DNA of 64,000 nucleotides from Acanthosepion esculentum (lineage: Eukaryota > Mollusca > Cephalopoda > Sepiida > Sepiidae): positions 148,226,683 to 148,290,682 of the forward strand of contig OZ038478.1 of the NCBI GenBank assembly GCA_964036315.1, given 5' to 3'. Below are positions 23,222 to 34,870 of this stretch, one piece after another; position 1 is the first letter of the stretch; every line of letters begins with the position of its first letter. The notes below the pieces were generated by a model. The model was not told where the DNA came from and did no database searches. It was given only the letters and a program-made list of their open reading frames with translations. A program made the position numbers and the translations under genes.

Positions 23222-24493
23222 CGAACATTTTCTATGAAAATTTCTCAGACATTCAGACCGGTTAATGTTATTTAATACGGTTTATTATAAAACAGAGCAT
23301 TTGCTTAAATACTTGTATCTATAAAGAGAACGTTAAACATATCAAAAATGTATTTTTTTATATATATATATATATACTAGAAATGCAGAAAAAGTAGAAA
23401 TGTATATCGATATTTTAGAAGCATGTCGGGTTTCTAAATCTACATGTGTAATTGCGCTATGCTTTCATAGACACATCAGCTAACAAGCCAAGAATTGCAA
23501 GTTAATTAATCTTTACGTCATCACTTCATTTATGTTTTCATTGTCTTTATTTAATCATTATCCCATCAACTTCCTCAGATCATCAACTTTCTGTTCATGT
23601 AATCATTATTTTTTTATCATTCTAGGCTAGTTTGTTTTAAACTGCACATTTTCTTCAGGGTTTGTCTTTTTAACATGTGCGCACAAAAACTTTCACCCAG
23701 AAATTCGACCAGACCATCTCCTTCACGATTTATTGAAAAAGCAATTACCTTCCATGGGCAGAAAAGCGAAAGCATTTTATCAAGATATTTTTAACTAAAC
23801 TGATGAAAGGACACGAATGGAAATTATTTGCACAAGTCTTCAATAGTTGGAAGAAATAATGCACTCAATATTTACAGGTGCCTTGAAAAACGTGCATGGC
23901 ACGTTTACGCTAGGAAAATAAATATATTCACGTTTTCGTAAATCATAAATAAAATGAAAAAGAATTAAAAAAATTCTATTTTGATGTTTTACGTTTATTT
24001 ATAGACCATAAGCTGATTATTTATACGTTGAAGGTGGGTGGGAATATATAATCTTTTTCATTCTTTTTTTAAAATGTTATCATTTGAAAATTTGGAATGT
24101 GTTAATTTTATCCAAATCTTTTCAAATTTGCACTATATCGAATTTATAATGACATCCCTCTTAATTAGTCTATTAACTTAAATGTTATTGCCTCAATTAA
24201 TACTTGAAATGTTTGTTAATGGAACACAGATTTATGTGAAAGTAAAGGATTTTATCTTTCCCTTGAAATGATTTTATCGTATTAAATATTATATCAACAA
24301 AACAAAATTTATTTCATATTTCTTTCAAGAATTTGCATTTATTTTCAAATATATTATCTCATTGAAATCAAGAAAAATATAGAAACAGTAATATAATAAT
24401 ATTTTGTGTATTAAGTTATATGTTAAATATTTTCTACTTCCGTTCGAAGTATAGTCTTTCAATACATTAATAAATTTCTACGAACGTTTGTCT

Positions 24494-25130
<637 letters not shown>

Positions 25131-25146
25131 TGTATGTTGTAACATC

Positions 25147-25180
25147 CCTTCAATTCTGGTGTCTTATCAATTAGTGCTGA
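25147..25180 (-). repeat. Short relative of the hammerhead-like repeat
   Basis: Minus-strand AATTGATAAGACACCAGAA matches the core seen at 10.2 and 44.5 kb, but the stem and GAAAC are damaged. Confidence 0.4.
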
Positions 25181-25593
25181 TAGGGAAATAACGAATTATT
25201 TTGAAAATTCAAAACCAAGTGAAACCTGCTCAATACGTAACTTATTCTGCACAATCATAAGAATTTAAGTATATGGAAATTAGAAACAAAATCGTGTTTT
25301 TATTTTAAATACAAACCGTTAGATGATTAATTTTAATGTGTAAATCAAACCGAAAATCAATATGAAATAAATGTCCTTTAATTTACGAAAGAATTAAATA
25401 TTAAAGTCAGAAATTTAAAATTTAATATTAAACCGATCTTTAGTTTTTAAATTTTATTATGTCATTCAAATATGTAACGGTGGAAAAGAAAATTATATGG
25501 AATTATATGGCGAGAATCTCGCCAATATTTAGCTTCAGTATTTGTTTTTCGTTTGAATGATTTACGTTACATAAATTGAATACGCACTACAAA

Positions 25594-25599
<6 letters not shown>

Positions 25600-25637
<38 letters not shown>
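25600..25637. repeat. (TA)n microsatellite
   Basis: This is a TA tract of about 38 bp. Confidence 0.95.
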
Positions 25638-25640
<3 letters not shown>

Positions 25641-26404
25641 CATTATTCTTATTTAAAGGCCAACATGTCCGGTAAAATCAATGCTGATGCGAAAAGTATA
25701 CAGAAACTCTACAGATCTCAATCAATAGAACGTCAGCTGATGGCACGACAAACATATTGCCATCCCAAAATATAGACCCCGTGAATGACATTTAAGATAT
25801 ATGAATGCAAATAAAATATTGACACTAGGAATAGAAGAAGAAATCGATGTAAAGAAAAAAGAAAAAAAAGAAAAACGGAAAAAAGAAAATGTCGAAAATT
25901 CATAATTTAATGATACAAAGAAACAGAACAAACGGAAAAAAATGTAAGAAAAGAATATTACAACCGAGACAAGTGTATACAGGTAAAAATAAAATACAGG
26001 CAATTATATATCCTTACCCATATACAAATAAGCAAATTCACTAAGATTTGAACAGACATATAAACTAAAAACGACAGGAACTACCCAGCAAAAATTACTT
26101 ACTATAACAAAGTTGTCGATATAAAAAGTGAATCGAATAAATTTAAAAAAAAATCAAAATATCGTATGTACGACGCATAAGTATTTCGACGACAGATATC
26201 CCGTTATAAACAAACTACCTAAAAAAGCAAGGATATGTATATACACACAAACACATATATATAGAGACGGCCACATATTTAAGTACCACAAACAAACGCT
26301 TTTAATTCGTCAAATTAGCTCTATAAACGAAAAATCTTATTAGATGAATGAGACGGAAAACACCTTTTTCTTCTTGAACTATTTATATACTCATGAACAT
26401 TAGG

Positions 26405-27395
26405 GTTTTAAGAGTTTGGAGGCAGCACCAATGATTGAGGAGCTGTCTCGATTTGAAAATGAATTACTGGGAGTCATAAGTGAATTAATCTTCCATAAGA
26501 ATAACAACTCTTTTCAAAAATTCTTGATGATATTGTAAAGGATATAAATAAATCCGATGACATTGATGTCAAATCAGATAAAACGGCTTCATAAGTTACC
26601 CTCTAAAGATTATGATACTTTGATTAAAAATAGTTTGACCAAATGCTACGAAGATTACAACAACCACTTTAAACCTGATAGATAAAATTAACTGTTAGCA
26701 AATACATTACTGAAAAACTATGTATAAGTGAACGTGTCAGTAAAGTACAAACTAAGAAGGCATATACTTTATTAAAGGACCATCAACCGGATTTCAGAAC
26801 CAAGCCATCAACTCGTCTACTTAAAACTTTCAGACCAAAGATCGGTAAAACATTTGGGAGAGAACCAACCAATCTATCAAAGGTGTCTTTGGTCTCTTAC
26901 AAAGGGTTAATACCGCGGATGCTATCAACTGGTTCACTGTTATCTAAAATAAGAATAACTGCATTTCCATACTGTTTGACATCGTTGATTACTATCCCTC
27001 CATCTCTAAAGATATTTTTACTTTGGCCTTCGAGTTTGCTCAGGAATACTCAAACATTTATGGAAGTGGATATCATCTTGAAATGCAGAAATTCTATTCT
27101 GGTTTACAATGAAGAACAATGGATTTAAAAGATTTCCAGTGATAATTTTTTACATCTTTTGGGGTTCTTTAGATTCTGCTGAAGCCTCCGATTTGCCTAT
27201 GATTGTCTAGATTCTGATAGTATCGGATTATATAGAGACGATGGCTTATTAGTAGTTAAAGACTATAAAAATTAAGGTAGATCGTAGTAGGAAAATGATC
27301 CATACGAAGTTTAAGTATTTAGGTCTTAAGGTTAAAATTACCACCAACATTGAATAGGATGTCACCCTAGATCTTGATAACACTGGACAACAATA
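26405..27395 (+). pseudogene. Penelope-like element reverse transcriptase, decayed
   Basis: Frames give, in PLE order, VKSDKTAS...LPSKDYDTLIKNS, then DFRTKPSTRLLKTFRPKIG (about 26790-26850), INTADAINWF, SILFDIVDYYPSISKDIF (about 26970-27015), FEFAQEYSNIYGSG, and SIGLYRDDGLLVVK (27219-27260). GLKVKIT, then DVTLDLDNTGQQ, ends at the insertion boundary near 27395. The catalytic RDD is preserved but stops and frameshifts are frequent. This copy covers much more of the RT than the one at 12.6 kb. The downstream domain reappears at 28735 after a 1.3-kb interruption. Confidence 0.8.
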
Positions 27396-28690
27396 AAAAA
27401 AAATATGTTGTCTATATTTTTCCAAATGATTTAGGACAATTTTTCACTGCTGGATCCGAAAATGACATACGTTTCTCTCAATCAGGTCATGTTTTTATGC
27501 TATATTGAATTTTTAAAAATCCAATCTGATGACTACATCGATTACATTTTTGTGACATTATAAGTTTTTAAGAAAAAAAGTTTTCTAACACAATTTATTA
27601 ATTAAATGTTGCCCACATCGATTACCATAAATTGAGAAGCTGAGATTGTGAATGAGATCATTTAGTTCCTTTTGAGGAAAAGGATGTGAAGGAAGCATCA
27701 TCATCAAAAATCACTTCTTTTCTTTTCCTCTTGCACACTTGACAAAACTTTCTCACTAAGATCAGGAAGTTCTCCAAAGACACGTATTGGAATTTCATTA
27801 CAATGAGCTACAGAACGACGTGCTGATTGAAGATCAGGATACTTCAGGCGGCTCCGGTTCTTTGTATTGATATCATTCACATCAACAGTACACAAATAGA
27901 CGTCACTGCTATATTTTGTTGCAGCCCTCAAAAAGAAAAAATAATGGAAATTCCAAATTTCAGACAACTTTACTTGACCTTGATCAACCAATGCAGATAA
28001 TCGGTACATATCTTACATAACATGTGTGTCACGCAAGGTTGACCCTGGTCACGAAGCTGCTGAGTCGTTTCTTGATAGTGTGTGTGTGGAAGTGAATGAG
28101 GTCTTGAATATTGGCAGTTAGAGTGACATAGCCCTTAGTGGAATCTGAGAGACTCTGTCGTTGAGATCAAACATTGTGATTTTTATACTGTTGTTCCTGA
28201 GAAATTGGTTCCTGATTATATAATTTTAGTTATTTCTAATTGGCCCTAAAATTGACGTAGTATACTTACTACTACGTCCGCGCGATATTTTGGTTGTAGA
28301 CCTAAATTGTAATGACAAATAAAACTAAATTTCTGATTTAAATTCTATGGTTTTGTATTGTACAGTACAGTTAGGGTGTTTTGAGATGTAAATACTTTCT
28401 TACTTGTTATTGATTTATAAATATTCTGGAGGTACTTTTTAATAGTTATGAAGCTATATTTGGCTAAAAATACTTTTGATAGATTAAATTTAATAAGTTT
28501 GTAATTAACATAATTAAATTTATTGTGTGAAATATGTTTCATATATACATATTTCAATGGATATGACAAAAGAAACAAAAATTATAAATAAAACAACTTG
28601 CAGCAGTAGATCAAAAAGTTGACCTGATTGACCTACCAATGCGATTCTTGAATTCAGCGCATCAAAGTTTTTCTAAATCACCTAAAATAT
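27396..28690. mobile_element. Insertion splitting the Penelope-like element
   Basis: The PLE reading stops at about 27395 and resumes by 28735, so the intervening 1.3 kb is probably an insertion or a replaced segment. It contains a conserved-looking minus-strand protein fragment (27640-28009). I could not define terminal repeats or a target duplication. The remainder is AT-rich; the frame at 28345-28578 has no recognised motif. Confidence 0.45.
27640..28009 (-). pseudogene. Fragment of a recurrent uncharacterised protein
   Basis: The minus frame reads LVDQGQVKLSEIWNFHYFFF, then LRAATKYSSDVYLCTVDVND, RSRLKYPDLQSARRSVAHC and NEIPIRVFGELPDLSEK. After the stop another frame gives HPFPQKELNDLIHNLSFS. 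To my recollection the combination WNFHYFFxLR, S(A/I)xRPVPHC and ELNDL(V/I)RxLxLS occurs in multi-copy uncharacterised proteins of invertebrate genomes, probably transposon-borne. No enzymatic function can be stated. A frameshift separates the two pieces, so the copy is broken. Confidence 0.35.
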
Positions 28691-28734
28691 TTATACAATA
28701 AATTTGGTGTTGACCAGTGTAATAGTTCTTTTCA

Positions 28735-29480
28735 ACATTATATGAAGATTAATTCTAACCCAGATTATGTACTTCCTCACCCCATGCTGTTACTAAGCAT
28801 ATACTATCCCCCATAGAATTTAGAATCAGTGTTAACTCTTCTAGCAAACAAGTGTTTAATAAACATAGTGAAATTTATAATTCTGCCCTTAGGAATAGTG
28901 TTTGTGAAGTTAACACTATTGACTATAGAAATCCAATTAATTATGACCATAATAAATACATCTAGCAAGATCATTTGGTTTAATCCTCCTTTCAACTTAA
29001 TGGTTAAAACCAAATTTTGATATAAATATCTAAATCTTATTAAAAATCCTTCCCCCAAAACAAATCCACTTAATAAAATATTTCATAGAAATAGTCTTAA
29101 ATAAGATAATCAAACAATATAATAACCAAGTATTCAGTAAGAATAGAAATTCAAAGGACATGACAAATTGTAATAAATGTATTTAAGAATAATGAGTATA
29201 ATAATATAAATACTAGCGAATGTTATTGTAGAAACCCCAATGATTGTCCATTGCGGAATTATTGCCAAGCTATTTCCCTAGTATATCTTAGTACTATTTC
29301 TACACATGAAGATCCAAATATTAAAATATTTTACTTTGGATGTAATAAAAATAGGTTTACAATGCGTTGGTATCAACATGTGTTTTCTTTCAATAACAGT
29401 TCTCAAAAATATTGCACTTCCTTGTCTAAGTACATTTGAAGGTTAAAAGGAAAACTCCTAGTGTTACAGGGAAATTAATT
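28735..29480 (+). pseudogene. Penelope-like element C-terminus with GIY-YIG domain
   Basis: The pieces are INSNPDYVLPH; HAVTKHILSPIEFRISVNSS; SKQVFNKHSEIYNSALRNS; KIIWFNPPFNLMVKT (about 28968-29015); CYCRNPNDCPLRNYC (29220-29265); and IFYFGCNKNRFTMRWYQHV (29320-29380) with CTSLSKYI. They correspond to the thumb, the linker IxWFNPPF, the cysteine knuckle and the GIY-YIG core of PLEs. The YIG triplet appears as YFG. Several stops and frameshifts are present. It is best explained as the second half of the element at 26.4-27.4 kb. Confidence 0.8.
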
Positions 29481-29626
29481 AGAAGAGCTTGAACATGTAA
29501 TTCACTATATGTTTGTCTCAATGAAAAACTGGAAATCATTCCATCAAAAGAATGAACTGTTAACATCATTTACCTTACAATGTGTTGGACAGTGGAACAT
29601 TCGTTTGTATTACAATTATTTTTTTA

Positions 29627-29627
29627 A

Positions 29628-29706
<79 letters not shown>

Positions 29707-29752
29707 GTTGTTGTTGTTGTTATTATTATTATTATTATTATTATTGATTTTT
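29627..29752. repeat. (TTA)n / (TTG)n microsatellite
   Basis: About 125 bp of ATT triplets contain a short TTG block. It lies close to the 3' end of the PLE fragment. Confidence 0.97.
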
Positions 29753-29871
29753 TAATAATTTTATTTATATTTATATACATTGCAAGTGTATATAACCATA
29801 TATGGTGAACTTTCCCGTCGTATTCAATTTTTTATTCGTATTTGTGAAGGGTCGAATACAGAGACCTGGAG

Positions 29872-29872
<1 letters not shown>

Positions 29873-29946
<74 letters not shown>
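29873..29946. repeat. (TA)n microsatellite
   Basis: This is a TA tract of about 73 bp. Confidence 0.97.
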
Positions 29947-29951
<5 letters not shown>

Positions 29952-29952
29952 T

Positions 29953-30119
29953 AAAAAGGCAAAAACACTAATATTTCAGGGATATAATTTATCACATTGG
30001 AATCGTAATTACGATCCAAATCATCAGACCTACAAATTTGTACGACTGATGAATTGGATCGTAATTACGATTCCAATGTAATAAATTATAATCAAAGAAT
30101 ATTAGTGTTTAAGCTTTTT
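29953..30119. repeat. Long hairpin (foldback), about 75-bp arms
   Basis: Arms about 29953-30027 and 30045-30119 pair over CATTGGAATCGTAATTACGA and flanking bases, with a 17-bp loop. Both strands therefore encode the same DRNYDSNVINY string. It is flanked by (TA)n on both sides, consistent with a small TA-targeting foldback element. Confidence 0.85.
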
Positions 30120-30176
30120 AATTATATTCTTACTCTGTCATGGACATTGAGTTCTATGTGCATTCTGTTCCCTTGG

Positions 30177-30178
<2 letters not shown>

Positions 30179-30243
<65 letters not shown>

Positions 30244-30338
30244 GTGTATGCATGTATGTGTATATATATATATGTGTGTGTGTGTGTTTATGTGTGTGTG
30301 TATATTAACCACTAATATTATCTATCTATCTATCTATG

Positions 30339-30388
<50 letters not shown>
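30179..30388. repeat. (TA)n, TATG/TG and TCTA simple-sequence cluster
   Basis: TA tracts at about 30179-30230 and 30346-30388 are joined by TATG, TG and TCTA units. Confidence 0.97.
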
Positions 30389-30390
<2 letters not shown>

Positions 30391-30720
30391 CATAAAGAGC
30401 CAAGAAAGCCTACCTAGTTTTCAACTAAAGGGATCTTCAGGGTAAGCTTACACTGAAGATCACTTTAGTTGAAATCTAGTTAGGTGTTCCTGACTCTTTA
30501 GGTTATTTTAGTCCTCCCGCTCTACTGAGCGTATTGAGCAATCTACGATTTATTCTTGCTACTCGCTTCTTTTGTTTTTCTTCGGACTAAAGACTTAAAG
30601 CAGTGGTTGATTTATTTCGCCCTGTTCGAAAGGTTTTAATTCTTTCTTTTTGATTTCCAATGTTTTTTCTCTGCTACCGTTTGACATATATACCAGTTGA
30701 GCTATCTGAGGTATTTTACT
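30391..30720 (+). repeat. Hairpin-headed dispersed repeat, copy 1
   Basis: It starts with a hairpin (arms about 30391-30440 and 30450-30501, containing TTTCAACTAAAG and CTTTAGTTGAAA). CTCTACTGAGCGTATTGAGC, then ACTCGCTTC, a T-rich stretch, TCGGACTAAAGACTTAAAG and TTTCGCCCTGTTC follow. The same order occurs at 43365-43700 and, more diverged, on the minus strand at 58790-59150 beside a PLE end. It is likely a PLE-associated terminal region. Confidence 0.7.
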
Positions 30721-30734
30721 AAAAGAGTATTATC

Positions 30735-30738
<4 letters not shown>

Positions 30739-30784
<46 letters not shown>
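30739..30784. repeat. (TA)n microsatellite
   Basis: This TA tract of about 45 bp directly follows the hairpin-headed repeat. Confidence 0.97.
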
Positions 30785-30789
<5 letters not shown>

Positions 30790-31134
30790 AGATCATTGTC
30801 ATTAATTATTATCTATTATTATTTGTTATTGATTTAACCTAATATATAAAATTTAAGTTAATAATGAATAGTTGTGATCTTTAACTCATAGACTCCGAAT
30901 AATTTATTAGCGTTATCTTGGTAGGAATGTGTGTATGTATGATATTATATTTGTTTTCTTCTTCTGTTTATATGGATGTATTGTTCTGGGTGTATGTATT
31001 TGTGCGTGTCTGTGCCTAAGTATTAGTTTTTATATCTATATGTATGTTAATATGTAGGCGTTTACGGTTATGCAATTTTTCTTATTCTTCAGTAGCGATA
31101 ACATTTTGTCTGATATATTTATTATGTTGCTAGA

Positions 31135-32236
31135 AACAAATGTTCTGAGAAATTTATTAATGCATTGAGAAACTATACTTCCTCCGGAAGTGGAAAATAT
31201 TTAACATATAACTTAATAAACGAAATATTACTAAATTACTGTTTCTATATTTTTCTTGATTTCAATGAGATAATATATTTGAAAATAAATGCAATTTTTT
31301 TAAAAGAAATATGAAATAAATGTAGTTTTGTCCTTATAATATTTAATACGAAGATATCATTTTAAGGGAAAGATAAAATCCTTTACTTGCACATATATCT
31401 GTGTTCAATTAACAAACATTTAAAGTATTAATTGAGGCAATAACATTTAAGTTAATAGACTAATTAAGAGGGATGTCATTATAAATTCAATACAGGGCAA
31501 ATTTGAAAAGTTTTGGATAAAATTGACACATTCCAAATTTTCAAATGATAAAAAATTGCAAAAAAAAATTAAAAAGTATTAAAAAACGTATAAATAATCA
31601 GCTTATGGTCTATAAATAAACGTAAAACATCAAAATAGAATTTTTTAAATTCTTTTTCATTTTATTTATGATTTACGAAAACGTGAATATATTTATTTCC
31701 CTAGCGTAAACGTGCCATGCACTTTTTTCAAGGCACCTGTAAATATTGAGTGCATTATTTCTTCCAACTATTGAAGACTTGTGCAAATAATTTCCATTCG
31801 CGTCCTTTCATCAGTTTAGTTAAAAATATCTTGATAAAATGCTTTCGCTTTTCTGCCCATGGAAGGTAATTGCTTTTTCAATAAATCGTGAAGGAGATGG
31901 TCTGGTCGAATTTCTGGGTGAAAGTTTTTGTGCGCTCATGTTAAAAAGACAAACCCTGAAGAAAATGTGCAGTTTAAAACAAACTAGCCTAGAATGATAA
32001 AAAAATAATGATTACATGAACAGAAAGTTGATGATCTGAGGAAGTTGATGGGATAATGATTAAATAAAGACAATGAAAACATAAATGAAGTGATGACGTA
32101 AAGATTAATTAACTTGCAATTCTTGGCTTGTTAGCTGATGTGTCTATGAAAGCATTGCGCAATTACGCATGTAGATTTAGAAACCCGACATGCTTCTAAA
32201 ATATCGATATACATTTCTACCATTTCTGCGTTTCTA

Positions 32237-32314
<78 letters not shown>

Positions 32315-32775
32315 GCGTTTTGTTTTGATTTTTAACGGCTTTTTAAAGTTAATAAAATCAATCAATTTTTAAATATCGTGTGTCCATCACCATATATAAT
32401 GATTGACCATCCCTGAGTATGGTGAGTGCGTGTCCATTACACTTAAGAGTGAATCTCTAAGGATCTCTCTCTCTCTCTCTCTCTGCTCATTGCTCTTTCT
32501 CTTCACATTGCCCTTTTTCTTCCATTTCTCTCCCTCTCCCTGAATATATTGTGTTCCCATTGATCTCACTCTCTACACATAGTAAGTAGTATATACATAT
32601 CATGCCTATTGCTCTCTCTTCATATATATATCGTAACCATTTGCTCTCTCTCTTTCTCTCTCTCACTCTACGTATACATATTTTGTCTATTGTGCTTTCT
32701 CCCTCTACATATTTATATCGTACCTATTTCTCTCTCTCTCTAAATATACGTATCGTGCATATTGCTCCTCTCTCT
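31135..32775 (-). repeat. Large inverted duplication, right arm
   Basis: This is the reverse complement of 22285-24495 without the foldback insertion. Its inner boundary is at GCTAGAAACAAATGTTCTGA. Beyond it, toward lower coordinates, the two arms share nothing. A 59-bp (TA)n at 32238-32296 marks the site that received the foldback element in the left arm. Confidence 0.9.
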
Positions 32776-32778
32776 CTC

Positions 32779-32784
<6 letters not shown>

Positions 32785-32830
<46 letters not shown>
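32785..32830. repeat. (TA)n microsatellite
   Basis: This TA tract of about 46 bp lies at the outer edge of the duplication. Confidence 0.97.
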
Positions 32831-32833
<3 letters not shown>

Positions 32834-33319
32834 ATAAAACATTAGGCAGCATGTATTTCATATACAAAGAAACTATCACGCATAGAATCAATCAGCAATA
32901 TTAATGCGATTGTTTGCGATATCACGTCGCTAGTAGAATATATTGTATGCATTAAATACTGGTAATCCATAGAATGATGTGATCCTCATCTACACAACTG
33001 TTGTCAGTTGTTTCCAGTTTATATTTTTTAATAATACTTCCTTAAAATTATACACTAGACCAGGATGAAATGTATCGATAAACGAAGTCAAGTGCGATGC
33101 ATAGGTTTACCGCTGGTGAATCGAAGGAGGTACACGGCCAGGACTCATACCACAGTGCCCCCACCACGGAAGTTGAGCAATCAACCCCATGAAAAGCAAA
33201 ACCATATGCAGATCAAGTGGCCACCAGAGAAATGTAGCATTTATTTAAGAATAGTGATTTGATTATTGGAATTTTAATTCAAATATACCGGTCCTCAGCG
33301 TGGGTATACATACATACAT

Positions 33320-33396
<77 letters not shown>

Positions 33397-33451
33397 TCTC
33401 TTTCTATATATATATATATACATACATAAAGATATGTATATATGGGTATAC

Positions 33452-33496
<45 letters not shown>

Positions 33497-33526
33497 ATAC
33501 ATACAAATATATATATATATATATAA

Positions 33527-33576
<50 letters not shown>

Positions 33577-33589
33577 ATACATATATTTA
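33320..33589. repeat. (TA)n / TACA simple-sequence cluster
   Basis: Several TA tracts are interspersed with ACATACAT. The copia element inserted at its right edge. Confidence 0.97.
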
Positions 33590-33692
33590 CATGTTGTTGA
33601 CCATGTTCACCATAGTCTATTAGTATAGAATACAGCGCAATATGTAATCTGTTCAATGAAACAACATTAAAGTTTAACACTCACGGGTCAGA

Positions 33693-33966
33693 GTAGAGTA
33701 ATACATTTCAGATGCAACAAGGAAGGTCTTCAGTGATGCACTGTCTTCATTGCAGATTTCGGGTATTGCATCATATCGGCTCAAACAGCCACCCCGACCT
33801 GATTCCAAAAGATTCAGGCCGCCTCCTTGATAGCGTTTTGCTACGCACCTCGACATTTCAAAAAAAGAATTAAGGTATGGCTCGGATTCCGACCGTTCTT
33901 CTTGACATACGTCAGTCAACATCAGCCAGACGTATTTCAATAAGAACGGTCGGAATCCGAGCCATA
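33693..33966. mobile_element. 274-bp insertion in the LTR with a terminal hairpin
   Basis: It is flanked by TCAGA at 33688-33692 and 33967-33971, the second copy being the insertion duplicate. Its right half is a hairpin whose 23-bp arms (TGGCTCGGATTCCGACCG... and complement) enclose about 40 bp. The class is unknown: a MITE-like or hairpin-ended non-autonomous element. Confidence 0.6.
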
Positions 33967-34027
33967 TCAGACACTCTACTGAATCTGACTATATCGCCAA
34001 TCAGTCTTCGATATCAAGGCTGGCAGT

Positions 34028-34257
34028 AATAATTAGCCACCCCAACGAGGGTTACATGTGGCACAAGACCGGGTTCCACTTGGGTTTTCCGAGCCCGTAT
34101 GTTCGGCCAAAAATATTCCCTATTGGAACTCGTAAAAACGGGTTCAGGGACAGTCTACCACCACGAACGAGACTCTGCCCCTCGGCGGAACCTCGTCCGG
34201 GTTCCTCTCTGCCCGAAGGCAGAGAGTTTGACTGTTCAGCCCTCAAAGGCTGGCAGT
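34028..34257. mobile_element. 230-bp GC-rich SINE-like insertion in the LTR
   Basis: The insert is bounded by TCAAGGCTGGCAGT (left) and TCAAAGGCTGGCAGT (right), a 13-15-bp target duplication typical of LINE-driven retroposition. The body is unusually GC-rich for this window, with a small hairpin CTCTCTGCC/GGCAGAGAG and repeated CCGGGTTCC motifs. No certain tRNA, 5S or 7SL head was recognised. Confidence 0.55.
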
Positions 34258-34410
34258 GCATATTCGGGAGAAACATGGCCGCCTTTATACACGTTGCACT
34301 GAATATTTTGCGCCTTCTTATTGGTTAAACCTTGTATTGGTGAACTATAACATGAGTCAGTTCATTTTGGCTGGCTCACTAGTATACCAGGGTACCCAAA
34401 AACTCCACCA

Positions 34411-34420
34411 CCCCATTTTG
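34411..34420 (-). other. Copia polypurine tract
   Basis: Minus-strand CAAAATGGGG directly precedes the 3' LTR start TGGTGG, the position expected for the plus-strand primer. Confidence 0.7.
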
Positions 34421-34870
34421 GGTACATTATGGAATCTTCTTTCAAAATATTAGTAAAGTCAATATTCATATGGAACAAATACTTTAGTATTCATAAAATA
34501 TATATTTTTGTTATTGTAATTAAATTTTTTTAAAAATAATATCCACAAAAATTAGTCCTATCATTTTGTCCACTGTTAAGTATTTCAGGTTAATGAACAT
34601 TAATAACAATATTATAAATTTGGGTTGTGATCCCACCAAAAAAGTGGAACAATTTGTTATTTTACCCATAGATGGGACCCGTTAAAACAGGCACTATCAC
34701 TTCGGGTGGGAGTCATTCTGAGAGTCATTCAGGGGAGGATTGGGTTAAAATTAGGACTATTTACGTTTACACCCCGAAACTAAGGACTCACATTCATACC
34801 AAAAACTGACGTCTCTTAAGACATTAACTAATGGATGCAGTTTTACGTCGTACCCAGGACTAAAAGGGCC

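Larger units (their letters stand above)
22886..23360. mobile_element. Foldback element with tRNA-Ser-like arms
   Basis: Two arms, about 22915-23132 and 23154-23352, are reverse complements around a 21-bp spacer. Each arm contains a tRNA-like block, an AT-rich piece (CAGAGCATTTGCTTAAATAC) and ACCGGTTAATGTTATTTAA-type sequence. The left end extends further to GAATTGGACATAGTCCGACA. It interrupts a (TA)n tract that is continuous in the right arm of the surrounding duplication, so it is a later insertion. A deleted relative lies at 46070-46307. Most likely it is a tRNA-derived SINE duplicated head to head. Confidence 0.75.
33595..34410 (-). repeat. Copia 3' LTR, enlarged by two insertions
   Basis: It matches the 334-bp right LTR at both ends and in the middle (CACTCTACTGAATCTGACTA, TTCATTTTGGCTGGCTCACT) but is 816 bp long. 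About 274 bp (33693-33966) and 230 bp (34028-34257) are extra, each with its own flanking duplication. Shared parts are about 91% identical by eye. Confidence 0.9.

Noticed and set aside
34150..34180. 18S rRNA fragment in the GC-rich insertion
   Set aside because: Only about 14 bases (ACGAACGAGACTCTG) resemble 18S rRNA; flanking bases do not.
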